Below the pieces are notes generated by a model. The model was not told the origin of the DNA and did no database searches. It was given only the letters and a program-made list of their open reading frames with translations. The position numbers were made by a program, and so were the translations under genes. From a virus: 64,000 bases of DNA. Below, piece after piece: positions 43,972-51,854 of this stretch. The stretch spans positions 1 through 64,000 of IMG/VR virus record IMGVR_UViG_3300029268_000016, one strand, 5' to 3'. Numbering within the stretch: the stretch's first letter is position 1; each line of letters opens with the position of its first letter.

Positions 43972-44768
43972 CCAGACCTTCGTGGGACCAATACTTCATG
44001 AGCATCGCGCACACTGTCGCCACGCGCTCACCGTGTGTGAAGCGACAGGTAGGTGCGGTGCTCGTCTCCGAGGATAAAGCGCTCCTCGCCACGGGCTACA
44101 ATGGACCGCCTCGCGGTGCGCCTCACAGGGACGACAAGACCTGCGTTCGCATCGGCATCCCCAGCGGAACCCAAGCCGACGTCGTCTGCTGCGCACACGC
44201 GGAGAGCAACGCCATCGCCCAAGCTGCCCGCCACGGCGTGCCTGTGAAGGGAAGCACCCTCTACGTCACCACGAGCCCTTGTGCGTGGTGCGCGAGAGGA
44301 ATCATCAACGCAGGTGTGGTCCGAGTGGTGCGCGAAGGAGCGTACAACGACCCCATCGCCGCTGGCGTGTTCGCTGAGAGCGGTGTTCCGGTCGAGGAGC
44401 TTCCAGCCGTGCCGGTTTCGCCTGAGCTTCAGAAGCTTGCAGCCTGCATGAGTCTTCCAGCGGGTTCGGGAATGGCTGAGATCAGCGCCGATATTCAGCG
44501 CCTGCAGACCCGCACCCGAGCGATCGACGAAGTCGAAGAGCGGGAGATCCTCGAACGGAACATCGACAGCATCAAGAGCAGCCTCGAAGAGATCGAACAC
44601 CACACGAGCGACCTCGACGGCACGGTGTTCACAGTGCAATCCTCAAAAGGAGCCACGACCCGTGCTGCCATCACCCTGCGAGAGTCCAATCGCATCCGTG
44701 AAACGCTCGGAAAGATCTGGGGCAACTCTGCTTGGTACAATAAGCCTGACACCGAGGATTCGGCGTGA
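43968..44768 (+). CDS. dCMP deaminase with C-terminal coiled-coil extension
   Basis: 266 aa, start GTG 43968 (GGAG). Zinc site: CAHAES (His77, Glu79) and SPCAWC (Cys105, Cys108). The deaminase ends near residue 145, and the remaining ~120 residues form a helical/coiled-coil tail (RTRAIDEVEEREILERNIDS) absent from typical ~150-190-aa phage dCMP deaminases. It supplies dUMP for ThyX. Confidence 0.88.
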   Translation: MTRPSWDQYFMSIAHTVATRSPCVKRQVGAVLVSEDKALLATGYNGPPRGAPHRDDKTCVRIGIPSGTQADVVCCAHAESNAIAQAARHGVPVKGSTLYVTTSPCAWCARGIINAGVVRVVREGAYNDPIAAGVFAESGVPVEELPAVPVSPELQKLAACMSLPAGSGMAEISADIQRLQTRTRAIDEVEEREILERNIDSIKSSLEEIEHHTSDLDGTVFTVQSSKGATTRAAITLRESNRIRETLGKIWGNSAWYNKPDTEDSA

Positions 44769-44980
44769 CACCGAACGAAGTCCAACTCAAGGCTGCGCTC
44801 AAGCTCGCGCGCGAGTGGCTCATTGAGTTTGCTCCGGCAGGGCACGAGGATCGATGCCAGCGCCTTCGCGACACTGGGATTCCGGGATGCCGATGCACCT
44901 TCGACGTCTTCCAAGCAGACTTGAAGGTCATCGACGCGGCGTTCTTCGCCGTGAACCATGAAGAAGGGGAGCTACCATGA
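44765..44980 (+). CDS. Small hypothetical protein
   Basis: 71 aa, ATGA-type overlap with the deaminase stop. KLAREWLIEFAPAGHEDRCQ then GCRCTFDVFQADLKVIDAAF. Unknown. Confidence 0.6.
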   Translation: MTPNEVQLKAALKLAREWLIEFAPAGHEDRCQRLRDTGIPGCRCTFDVFQADLKVIDAAFFAVNHEEGELP

Positions 44981-45285
44981 CGACAACAGAAGACCGGAGC
45001 GCAGCGGCTTGCTTCTACCTGCGAAAGCACACTGGAGTAGTTCAAGACTGGATTGACAGTGACGTAGACGAAAACGACCGAGTGGACGAAGACATCAAGG
45101 CCCTCGCGGTCTTGCTGGCCGAAGTCCGGGCATCCGGGGCTGCGGCGGAGCGAAAACTACACCCGAAGCCCGAAGCTGCGGTCGTCACGCTCATCGAGAC
45201 AATCGACGACCTGCACAAGAAGCTAATCGTAGCACAGGAAGAGATCACCGCTCTGAAGCTCGTTCCAGTTACTTCCCAGCCATGA
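44977..45285 (+). CDS. Small hypothetical protein
   Basis: 102 aa, overlaps both neighbours by 4 nt. Acidic helical (VVQDWIDSDVDENDRVDEDI), ending in a coiled coil. Unknown. Confidence 0.6.
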   Translation: MTTTEDRSAAACFYLRKHTGVVQDWIDSDVDENDRVDEDIKALAVLLAEVRASGAAAERKLHPKPEAAVVTLIETIDDLHKKLIVAQEEITALKLVPVTSQP

Positions 45286-45653
45286 CCAAGAAGCTCTACA
45301 CCGTGAAGATTAGCTTTGAGTACGCCTGCTTTGCAGAGAGCGTGCAGGACGCTTTGCGCTTCAAAGAAGAGGCCCTCCACGACGACGGCGAACCATCAGC
45401 AATCGCGACTTTGGCGGTCACGGGCCCGGTCCCCTGTCGCCCTCGTCGTTTTGAGGAGTGCGGACGCCCTGAGAAGTGTGGTCTGTGCGGCTTGCTCGTC
45501 ACACCCGACAGTCCGGTCGGGCTTCTTCCCGTTGCGTTGGATGAGGACGACGCTCGTATTGCACGGGCGCAGGTCGCTCATTGGGAGTGCATCGTGAACC
45601 CAAAGAACGCCGATCTGCTGGAGAGACTGGAGGTCGAAATTGTCCTCGACTGA
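45282..45653 (+). CDS. Small zinc-binding-like protein
   Basis: 123 aa. Short beta-alpha start (TKKLYTVKISFEYACFAESV), then CGRPEKCGLCGLLVTPDSPV and a late HWECI. The Cys/His set suggests a zinc site. Overlaps both neighbours. Confidence 0.6.
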   Translation: MTKKLYTVKISFEYACFAESVQDALRFKEEALHDDGEPSAIATLAVTGPVPCRPRRFEECGRPEKCGLCGLLVTPDSPVGLLPVALDEDDARIARAQVAHWECIVNPKNADLLERLEVEIVLD

Positions 45654-45873
45654 GGTCACCATCCTGCGCATGCAGATCGCCGACTGCCAGCGCGACTTTG
45701 ACGAGTTGACGTTCGAGGTCGAGCGCCGTGATGCAGCACTGCGCGCCATAGCCGCTCATCTCAGCCTCGCCGACGACACGCCGATGCAGGTTCTCGTCGA
45801 CACCGCCTTGAAGATGATCGAGCTGGGCCTGCAGAAACACTTGGACGACCACTCGCTGCCCGACTCGGGCTGA
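45640..45873 (+). CDS. Small coiled-coil protein
   Basis: 77 aa from TTG 45640 (GGAG, spacing ~7). ILRMQIADCQRDFDELTFEV forms a helix. Unknown function; last gene of the 42.9-45.9 kb overlapping run. Confidence 0.55.
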   Translation: MSSTEVTILRMQIADCQRDFDELTFEVERRDAALRAIAAHLSLADDTPMQVLVDTALKMIELGLQKHLDDHSLPDSG

Positions 45874-45883
45874 CGGAGCCTCT

Positions 45884-46096
45884 GTGACGTACCCCTACCC
45901 CTCAATGGCGACCGAACCACCCAGCTCCTCAACAAGCGCCTTCGGAGGGTGTTCTCGAACGACAAAGGGAGAGGCTGCCATCTCCCTCGTCATCGCTCTC
46001 AGCCGGGCCGGGGTCATCGCGGGGCTGGTCTTCGGGCACGTAGCCGGTCGTGAGGCCAGCTACGCTGCCGAACCGACTATCCGAGCTGGCCTTTGA
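45884..46096 (+). CDS. Small possible membrane protein
   Basis: 70 aa from GTG 45884 with GGAG 5 nt upstream. A weakly hydrophobic segment ISLVIALSRAGVIAGLVFGH at residues ~33-53. Its last 20 nt overlap the 3' end of the convergent patatin gene. Confidence 0.45.
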   Translation: MTYPYPSMATEPPSSSTSAFGGCSRTTKGEAAISLVIALSRAGVIAGLVFGHVAGREASYAAEPTIRAGL

Positions 46097-46871
46097 TTTG
46101 TGCCTTCTTGATGGCTGCGCGCCCTTCAAGCAGCATCGCGCGGACTTCCTTCTCGCCCATGCCGAGGTTCAGGCCATCTGCTTTGGTGTCGAGCATGACG
46201 ACCTTGGCCCAGTTGGCGTCTTCGATGTGCTCGCGGTCCTGCGCTGCCAGCATGTTGCTGATGGTGCCCTCTGCGCGATCGATCTTCGTGAAGGGCGGCT
46301 TGCGCGGCTTCGACTCGTTGGGGCTGCGGACCTTGAGGCCCAACACAGGGACACCGTCGTTGGGATTGGCCCAGCCCTCATAGTCAAGCGCAAAGTTCAT
46401 GCGGACGCCACCATCCTCGTAGAGGTCGCCGTCGATCTCAGCCATGTCGAAGATCGGGAGACACATGCTCGCGAACAGCCGGATGGGAAGGTCGCCTGAC
46501 GTCCAGACCTTCGACTCCCCCTTCGTCCAGTTTGTTGTGACGATGTGCAGCTTCGAGTGACCGTCTTCGACCTTCGGGTGGAGGTGCTTCTTGAAGACCT
46601 TGAGCAGTCCGTCCTTCGTGTAGAGCCCCGCCTGACCTCCGAACGGAAACCAGTTTTTCGTGAGGAACGTGCTGGGAAGGAGGGTCAGCGCCAGCGACTC
46701 CAGTTCCGCGCTGGTCTTGAACTTCGCAGCAGCAGCAGCTGTGACCGCGCCACCTGACGCACCGACCATCTCGGGGAACGTGAACCCCAAGTCCAGCAGT
46801 TCGCAGACTGCGCCGATCTGAACCGGGTACCGCGTTCCAGAGCCAGACAGAACGAGCTTGAGACGCTTCAC
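46077..46871 (-). CDS. Patatin-like phospholipase
   Basis: 264 aa from GTG 46871 (GGAGG, spacing 7). Oxyanion segment LSGSGTRYPVQIGA, nucleophile elbow GASGGA (Ser39) and catalytic YEDGGV (Asp153) are all present, so it should be active as a lipid acyl hydrolase. No signal peptide. It could attack the host inner membrane from inside, aid lysis, or act against competing phage; none is shown. Confidence 0.85.
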   Translation of the reverse strand: MKRLKLVLSGSGTRYPVQIGAVCELLDLGFTFPEMVGASGGAVTAAAAAKFKTSAELESLALTLLPSTFLTKNWFPFGGQAGLYTKDGLLKVFKKHLHPKVEDGHSKLHIVTTNWTKGESKVWTSGDLPIRLFASMCLPIFDMAEIDGDLYEDGGVRMNFALDYEGWANPNDGVPVLGLKVRSPNESKPRKPPFTKIDRAEGTISNMLAAQDREHIEDANWAKVVMLDTKADGLNLGMGEKEVRAMLLEGRAAIKKAQIKGQLG

Positions 46872-46973
46872 TTGAACCTCCGTTGAAAGACACGGCACCT
46901 TACGTGCCCTTCTGAAAGTTGGCGAGAGGCTTTGGTTTTCGTGTTACGTCCGCCCGGAGTAGGGAACCCACGC

Positions 46974-47186
46974 ATGCTTGCTGTTTGGAATAACGTCGTC
47001 GAGTGGTGGTGCCTGCGGAAAACGACGCGGTGTGCGCGTTGCTCCTATGACGCGCCACGTCGCATCCTCAAGCGCGATGGTCGCTTTGTTGTCGACTGTA
47101 TGGGTTGCGACATCTCTGGAAAGCCCGGAGACACCGAGGCCGTCGCGGTCCACAACTGGAACACGGACAACAGAGGTACATCGTGA
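46974..47186 (+). CDS. Lar-like zinc protein (restriction alleviation family)
   Basis: 70 aa from ATG 46974. TRCARCSYDAPRRI, then FVVDCMGCDISGKPGDTEAV and AVHNWNTD. This is the CPxC, then V-x-C-x-x-C, then A-x-x-x-WN layout of small Lar-type proteins, which can moderate type I restriction. TGTTAC lies at 46942-46947. Antirestriction activity is inference from family layout. Confidence 0.6.
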   Translation: MLAVWNNVVEWWCLRKTTRCARCSYDAPRRILKRDGRFVVDCMGCDISGKPGDTEAVAVHNWNTDNRGTS

Positions 47187-47650
47187 GCGGTGGAAGCTGG
47201 GACTACGCCTACGGGCGCATCAACGACATCGTCGATGCTCTTCGCAATCAGACGACAACCGGAGGCCAGAAACTTGAACTCAACAACCACCAGATTGAGC
47301 AGCGCCAGAAGCTCTCCGACTTGATGGAGAAGGTCTCAGCCGCCTTGCGTGCGATCGAATGGGTCGACAGCTTCGACAGTAGCTACCCCCGAGACACCAA
47401 AGCCGTCGAAGAGGTGTTCGCAAGCCAAGGGCGCATCCCCAAGATAGAACTTCGGCATGACGACAAAGGTCTTCTGGACGAAGTGGTGGCCCGTGAAGCG
47501 ACGCTTCACATGGAGGACATGGGTTCCTCGTGGTCGATCCTCATTGACGCGGGCGCCGATCATCTCAATCTGTCCATCGGAGGTCGCCTCAAAAGACCCC
47601 TTGTCATCGAACAGTCCGGATCTGTGATTTCCACTCACCCAAAACGCTAG
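47183..47650 (+). CDS. Hypothetical phage protein
   Basis: 155 aa from GTG 47183 (overlaps the Lar-like stop). The N-terminus SGGSWDYAYGRINDIVDALR resembles a conserved small phage protein family of unknown role that begins with SGGS and an aromatic-rich helix. The C-terminal half is beta-rich. Confidence 0.6.
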   Translation: MSGGSWDYAYGRINDIVDALRNQTTTGGQKLELNNHQIEQRQKLSDLMEKVSAALRAIEWVDSFDSSYPRDTKAVEEVFASQGRIPKIELRHDDKGLLDEVVAREATLHMEDMGSSWSILIDAGADHLNLSIGGRLKRPLVIEQSGSVISTHPKR

Positions 47651-47665
47651 CCACGAGACCTGCCC

Positions 47666-47971
47666 ATGCCTGTTCAGAACGCTGTCATCGCCCACGCCCA
47701 CGAAGCCATCGACAAGCTGGTGGCCCAGCTGCAAGCCGACGCCATCCAGCATAGTTTTCAGCTGGACGCCCTCCAGACTATGAACCGCGAACTCACCGCA
47801 ACGAACGCAAAGCTGCTCGCAGCCAACGCCGAGCTGCATGAAGAGACGTCCCGGTTGCAAGCTGAGATCGAGGGCAAGGCGGCACTCCCTGATGCCTCGG
47901 TCAAGGCACCACGAAAGCTGAGAGCGCCCAAGGCGCCCCCAGCTCCCGTCGTTGACGCTGACCAGCCCTGA
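47666..47971 (+). CDS. Small coiled-coil protein
   Basis: 101 aa. MNRELTATNAKLLAANAELH is a heptad region; basic Pro/Ala-rich tail. Converges with the minus-strand gene 2 nt away. Unknown. Confidence 0.55.
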   Translation: MPVQNAVIAHAHEAIDKLVAQLQADAIQHSFQLDALQTMNRELTATNAKLLAANAELHEETSRLQAEIEGKAALPDASVKAPRKLRAPKAPPAPVVDADQP

Positions 47972-47972
47972 G

Positions 47973-48182
47973 TCAGCGCGAGCGCAGGAGCTTGATCGCC
48001 GTCAGCACATCGTCGAGAGTGACGTGCGACGATCCCAGCAGGCTCTCGTCGCCGAGCCAGAAGTCAACCTCGACGTCCTTCGGCGACGTGGCTTCGAGGT
48101 TGACGGAGTCTTTGATCTGACTGCCGCTGCTCAAGCGCTGGAAGGTGACGGTGAGATCGGGGTCAGTCTTTTCAGTGGCCAT
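47973..48182 (-). CDS. Small acidic hypothetical protein
   Basis: 69 aa from ATG 48182. Begins ATEKTDPDLTVTFQRLSSGS, one beta-sheet and a C-terminal helix (LDDVLTAIKLLRSR). Overlaps the MWIF-family gene by 11 nt. Confidence 0.55.
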   Translation of the reverse strand: MATEKTDPDLTVTFQRLSSGSQIKDSVNLEATSPKDVEVDFWLGDESLLGSSHVTLDDVLTAIKLLRSR

Positions 48183-48558
48183 TGGAGACTCGTTTCTTGG
48201 TGGCGGTGGTACGGGCGAGCTTCTGCTCGGCGCCGAACATGACGCTCCAGATCTCGCCGTAGAGGTGAGCGCGGTCGTAGCCCTGCACCTTGCCAACCAT
48301 CGACTTGAAGTTGTCGTAGGTGACATCCTCGGACATCAGTGCGGCGACCTTCGCCCACTGTCGCTTCCCGACGTAGATGCGATAGGGGTAGTCGGAGTGC
48401 TCCTCGACAACGACGTCGGGCATCTCTGGGAAGTAGAGCTGGTGCAGGCTCTCAAAGTCAGCAAGGACGCGGGTCCGGACACACACCTCGCCGACGCCTC
48501 GACCTTGGGACTTCTTATCGACGACGCTGAAGAATCCTGCCCTTGAAAAAATCCACAA
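48172..48558 (-). CDS. MWIF-type conserved phage protein
   Basis: 128 aa from TTG 48558 with AGGTG upstream. The sequence MWIFSRAGFFSVV, then VCVRTRVLADFESL, then YPYRIYVGKRQWAKVAALMS and VTYDNFKSMV matches a conserved family found in phages and mobile elements. Function not established. The TTG start is secured because the conserved N-terminus begins there. Confidence 0.7.
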   Translation of the reverse strand: MWIFSRAGFFSVVDKKSQGRGVGEVCVRTRVLADFESLHQLYFPEMPDVVVEEHSDYPYRIYVGKRQWAKVAALMSEDVTYDNFKSMVGKVQGYDRAHLYGEIWSVMFGAEQKLARTTATKKRVSNGH

Positions 48559-48579
48559 AATACACCTGATTTCTGCTGT

Positions 48580-49191
48580 TCACAGCTTCTTGGGTTTTCG
48601 TCCTCTACGCGACGGAGAAACAATCAGTGGTCCGCCGACATGCGCCCATCTTTCGTTGCGCTTGATGCCTTCTATGCATGAACGAGTAACACCGAACTCC
48701 GCAGCTATTTCAGCGATCGTCTTGGAAGATCCTCGGACCCGGCGAGCGGCGTCAGAAGTCAGCTTCGCACGCGGATTTCTTTCTCCTTGAGGAGTTCTCC
48801 CGTTGCGCCGGGCGTCAGCTGCGTTGTCTGTCTGCGATGCGTATCTCAGGTTCGCCAAGGCGTTGTTGTCGACGTTGTCGTCGTAGTGGCACACCACGCT
48901 GTGTGGAGGGCGTGGTCCGACGAAGGCGAGCATGACAAGATGCGCGAGGTGCAAGACTCGCTTCCCCAGCCTTCCGTTGTTGAGGCTGATAACCACGACG
49001 CGACGTTTGGTGACGCCTACGAAGGCGTTTATCAGGCCCAGCTCTCTTGGAGACGCATCGAGATGGACAGAGCTACTCCCGTAGCCCTGTCGCTTGAAAC
49101 TGAATACGCGCCCGAAGTCGGTGACGAAGTAGCCGTCCCAACCCGGAATAGGCTGCTGGTTCTCGCCCGGTTGCAGGTGATCGGTGTGCAT
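48580..49191 (-). CDS. HNH homing-type endonuclease (NUMOD4-HNH-HTH)
   Basis: 203 aa from ATG 49191 (GGAGG). NUMOD4: PIPGWDGYFVTDFGRVFSFK. HNH: LHLAHLVMLAFVGPRPPHSV, then CHYDDNVDNNALANLRYAS. The C-terminal HTH/NUMOD-type reader is KTIAEIAAEFGVTRSCIEGI. Free-standing phage homing enzymes of this type move themselves into related genomes. No intron or intein was identified around it. Confidence 0.82.
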   Translation of the reverse strand: MHTDHLQPGENQQPIPGWDGYFVTDFGRVFSFKRQGYGSSSVHLDASPRELGLINAFVGVTKRRVVVISLNNGRLGKRVLHLAHLVMLAFVGPRPPHSVVCHYDDNVDNNALANLRYASQTDNAADARRNGRTPQGERNPRAKLTSDAARRVRGSSKTIAEIAAEFGVTRSCIEGIKRNERWAHVGGPLIVSPSRRGRKPKKL

Positions 49192-49317
49192 GTGGACCTC
49201 CGCCGACAGCCTAATCACCACGCTGCGCGAGAGCCACATTTTCCTAGCCTGCTTTCTGCCTCTCGGCTGCACCGCAAACGTGCGGTAGACGAGATGTAAC
49301 TCCTGTTTTGGAAGTTC

Positions 49318-49340
49318 CAGATCAGCTCATTTGAACTCAG
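49318..49340. promoter_or_regulatory. Operator-like inverted repeat, copy 1
   Basis: AGCTCA-TT-TGAACT inside a 23-bp block that matches 53944-53966 at 19 of 23 positions in the same orientation. It lies just upstream of the start at 49350. A repressor site is the simplest reading. Confidence 0.5.
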
Positions 49341-49349
49341 AGGTCTGTC

Positions 49350-49577
49350 TTGCTTGAGTTGCGCGCGGTGGCTTTTCTGGACGGAGGCGAGGTTGCGTTT
49401 GTGGAAGAGGCTGACGCAGACGCGTTTGGCCTCTATCTCGTCGAGGATGACGTGCTTGGATGGGTCGCTGACTTCTCGGACTACGGCTGGGCATTGAAGT
49501 TTTCTACGCTGTACGCAGAGGAGACAAACATCGACCTGATTGACCGCGTGCGGGCCCTGATCTCCCAGCTGGTGTGA
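49350..49577 (+). CDS. Small acidic hypothetical protein
   Basis: 75 aa from TTG 49350 (AGAGG, spacing 6). FVEEADADAFGLYLVEDDVL and a C-terminal helix. Strongly acidic; might be a DNA mimic or inhibitor, but nothing proves it. Confidence 0.5.
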   Translation: MLELRAVAFLDGGEVAFVEEADADAFGLYLVEDDVLGWVADFSDYGWALKFSTLYAEETNIDLIDRVRALISQLV

Positions 49578-49597
49578 TCGCCGAAAGTGATCCGTCT

Positions 49598-49611
49598 GGA
49601 CCATACGGTCC
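49598..49611. repeat. GGACCATACGGTCC near-palindrome (family reference)
   Basis: Intergenic copy, 21 nt after a stop. Related copies: 4049-4062, 8973-8986, 17029-17043, 21345-21358, 29172-29184 (partial), 33201-33210 (partial), 38412-38425, 43307-43320, 50840-50850 (inside a terminator), 56364-56377 and 63241-63255. Consensus GGACCATAYGGNCC. Five are intergenic; others are in genes in several frames and both orientations. Confidence 0.6.
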
Positions 49612-49715
49612 TCAAAATAGATCCCGGATCCGCCGGTTTTCATGGGGAAAATGTTTCGCTTATATGGCTTCGTGTAGCCGTATTTTTCGGTTACTTGGCG
49701 CACTGAACGCAAGCG

Positions 49716-49743
49716 TTGACTCCAATGCGGATCGCGCTATGCT
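49716..49743 (+). promoter_or_regulatory. Sigma70-type promoter for the sigma-like gene
   Basis: AAGCG-TTGACT (-35 at 49716-49721), 16-nt spacer, TATGCT (-10 at 49738-49743). It is followed ~20 nt later by the leader hairpin and the gene at 49798. Nearly the same promoter occurs at 53975-54002. Confidence 0.75.
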
Positions 49744-49762
49744 GGCCGAAGAAAGTCCGGGC

Positions 49763-49778
49763 GCCTGACGGATCAGGC
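49763..49778 (+). promoter_or_regulatory. Leader tetraloop hairpin 1
   Basis: GCCTGA-CGGA-TCAGGC, then ACGGAGG and ATG 49798. Member of a family of leader hairpins (see findings). Confidence 0.65.
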
Positions 49779-49797
49779 CCACGAGACGGAGGCAGAC

Positions 49798-50445
49798 ATG
49801 ACCAGCACCAAGTCCCGCGCCGAACACCAGACCGCCAAGTTCGGCGTCACCTACAACGACGCGATGAAGGAGGCGATGACGGTCGCGGCCCGAGCCGCCC
49901 GCCGCCACCACAAGTGGGTGAGTTGCGCAAGCGACAAGGACGACCTCCTCGCCGCTGCCTACGAGGGGATCCTCCTCGCTTGGCGCGCATGGCGCGGGCC
50001 CGAGGTGAGCGCATGGAGCTACACCGCATGGATCTACGCGGAGCTGTACGCCCGCCGCGAGGCCAACCGCCGCAAGTCAGTGGTGAGCACGAGATCGGGG
50101 TCATACAACCAGCACACTGGCCGACAGGCGGTTCGCGACGACTCCCTCCTGCAGCAGAACGAAGACGGCGCATGGGTCGACGCGGACCTCAAAGACGCCC
50201 GTCCCCTGCCTGCCCAGCAGGTCGAGATGATGGAGACCCTCCGCGTGATCGGAATCGCCCTCCGCGAAGCAATCCCTGCCTGCGCAGGGGAGCAAGTGGC
50301 TCTCGCCAACGACGTGATCACGCAGCGCATCCTGATCGATGTCGCCCAGAGCGCCGCAAGCATCGCCAGCAAGCACAAGGTGACCTCAGCGACGGTCTAC
50401 AAGATCGAGACCGCGCTGCGCGGCGCACTGGCAGCCACTCTCTGA
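49798..50445 (+). CDS. Sigma-70-family-like transcription factor
   Basis: 215 aa. A region-2-like part (DDLLAAAYEGILLAWRAWRG, then SAWSYTAWIYAELYARREAN) and a region-4-like HTH near the C-terminus (AASIASKHKVTSATVYKIET). Typical of short group-4 or phage sigma factors. It has its own host-type promoter, consistent with an early regulator that redirects RNA polymerase. Region 1.1 and region 3 are absent. Confidence 0.75.
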   Translation: MTSTKSRAEHQTAKFGVTYNDAMKEAMTVAARAARRHHKWVSCASDKDDLLAAAYEGILLAWRAWRGPEVSAWSYTAWIYAELYARREANRRKSVVSTRSGSYNQHTGRQAVRDDSLLQQNEDGAWVDADLKDARPLPAQQVEMMETLRVIGIALREAIPACAGEQVALANDVITQRILIDVAQSAASIASKHKVTSATVYKIETALRGALAATL

Positions 50446-50496
50446 ACAACAGCGGGTCGGGTGAACAACCCGGATCCGAGTTACTCCACCAACAGA

Positions 50497-50512
50497 GCGG
50501 GACGGTTCCCGC
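50497..50512 (+). promoter_or_regulatory. Leader tetraloop hairpin 2
   Basis: GCGGGA-CGGT-TCCCGC, then GCCGACAATAGGAG and ATG 50530. Same loop and spacing class as hairpin 1. Confidence 0.65.
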
Positions 50513-50529
50513 CGACAATAGGAGACGCC

Positions 50530-50814
50530 ATGAAGAGCAGCATCGTCCGCCGCACCGCCATCCAAGCCATCCTTGCTTCCCCGATCCACGGTGCCATCGC
50601 CGCCGTTCCCAGCCTCGACCTCAACCGCGAGGAGGACCAACGCCGCACGATGCGCGCAGCGGTCCATGTCGTCGCGGGCCTCCTGCTGGAGAAGGGCGCC
50701 AACCCCAACGATCTCGCCCAAGCCTGCCTTGAAGCCATCACGAAGGAGATGCAGAACCTGCAGGACCAACACGAGGGTGACGGCACCTTCATGCAGGCTG
50801 GCGCTGACGCCTGA
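50530..50814 (+). CDS. Small hypothetical helical protein
   Basis: 94 aa, ATG 50530 with AGGAG. Helical: MRAAVHVVAGLLLEKGANPN and DLAQACLEAITKEMQNLQDQ. Unknown. Ends before a strong terminator. Confidence 0.6.
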   Translation: MKSSIVRRTAIQAILASPIHGAIAAVPSLDLNREEDQRRTMRAAVHVVAGLLLEKGANPNDLAQACLEAITKEMQNLQDQHEGDGTFMQAGADA

Positions 50815-50830
50815 GCCGCGCCCACAAACG

Positions 50831-50864
50831 AAAGACCCCGGACCATACGGTGCCGGGGTCTTTT
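50831..50864. terminator. Bidirectional terminator between convergent genes
   Basis: AAAGACCCCGG/CCGGGGTCTTTT stem with ACCATACGGTG in the loop, so a GGACCATACGG copy forms its tip. It separates the plus-strand unit from the convergent thaumatin-like gene. Confidence 0.88.
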
Positions 50865-50894
50865 CAATTCTGCTCGTAGCGAGTCCGAGAAAAC

Positions 50895-51854
50895 TCAGTC
50901 CCCGATGGGGGAAGGGACGACTGCTGCTGGGATGCCCGGGCAGAGGATCATCGTGACCTCCACCTTCGGGTCGCACTGACGGAGGCCCAGCGTGTCGTCG
51001 TAGGCGTAGCCATAGGCCGTGCTGTGGCAGGCCGCGTGGACCGCCTCCACATACTTGGTCTTCACGACCGGCCCACCGCTGCAATGAGCAGGGGAGATGG
51101 GCGGGGTCGGGCAGCAGTACGGGGCTGGTGCGTCCGCAGCCGGGGGCTGCTGGCCTTTGCCACCGAAGGTCGGGTACGTGAGCGCCGCGCACGGCGAGAA
51201 GCAGGCCCCGGCTTCGCCAGCGACCCGGAGGTCAACAGCCGAAAACTCGGGGTGCTGCTGCGCGAGACCCTGCGAGAGGTTCTCTGACGTCGGACACTGG
51301 TTCAGGTCAAGACCAGAGCAGTCCACGTCCATGCATCCGTTGGACTCAGTGGACGCTTCGATTCGGAACGGCATGGTGTAGCCGTCGACAGCGGACGCGT
51401 TCCAGAAGGTGTTGCCGACAGGACTGCCTTGCTGCGTGATTGCGCACTTCGTCTTGTCGGCAAGTGAACAACCCCACGTCGCTTCCAGTTTTGAGTCGAC
51501 GGGAGGGGCGCAGCCATTGACCGGACAAGGAGGAGACGACTGCCCGACCTTGCAGTTGTTGCCGGTGTCGTCACAGCCGGTCTTCGGCCAGTAGCGCGTT
51601 GATGGAAGGCCAGCGTCTGGGATCGGGTACGTCGCGGTGTCGCCCTTGGCGAGCTTCGTCGTGTCTGGCGAGCCGGTGTGTCCCTGCTGTTGAATCCACA
51701 CCGTGTCGGCGCACTGGTTGAGGACTTTGAGTGAGCGCCCCACGAGAGGCGCTGGGCCCGCGTCAGGTGCTGTTGGGGATGGGGAAGGAGCCGGAGGCGC
51801 TGGGCACCCGGCGAAGAAAACCGCGACCGCGATCGCAGCTGGAAAAATCTTCAT
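50895..51854 (-). CDS. Thaumatin-like lipoprotein
   Basis: 319 aa. Signal peptide with lipobox-like FFAGC (Cys17), then a Pro/Ser-rich linker. The mature part follows the thaumatin family: TWGCSLADKTKC, SAVDGYTMPFRIEAS, CMDVDCSGLDLNQCP, then ACFSPCAALTYPTFG, PYCC, and AYGYAYDDTLGLRQCD near the end. It has many cysteines for disulphides and would sit on the periplasmic or outer side of a membrane. Thaumatin-like proteins bind or cut beta-glucans in plants and fungi. A phage gene of this type is unusual; the role could be superinfection exclusion or a lysogenic conversion trait. Confidence 0.78.
   Translation of the reverse strand: MKIFPAAIAVAVFFAGCPAPPAPSPSPTAPDAGPAPLVGRSLKVLNQCADTVWIQQQGHTGSPDTTKLAKGDTATYPIPDAGLPSTRYWPKTGCDDTGNNCKVGQSSPPCPVNGCAPPVDSKLEATWGCSLADKTKCAITQQGSPVGNTFWNASAVDGYTMPFRIEASTESNGCMDVDCSGLDLNQCPTSENLSQGLAQQHPEFSAVDLRVAGEAGACFSPCAALTYPTFGGKGQQPPAADAPAPYCCPTPPISPAHCSGGPVVKTKYVEAVHAACHSTAYGYAYDDTLGLRQCDPKVEVTMILCPGIPAAVVPSPIGD

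Noticed and set aside
49215-49712. 165-aa minus-strand frame around 49.2-49.7 kb
   Set aside because: Overlaps the HNH gene leader and the plus-strand promoter; no coding-like composition.
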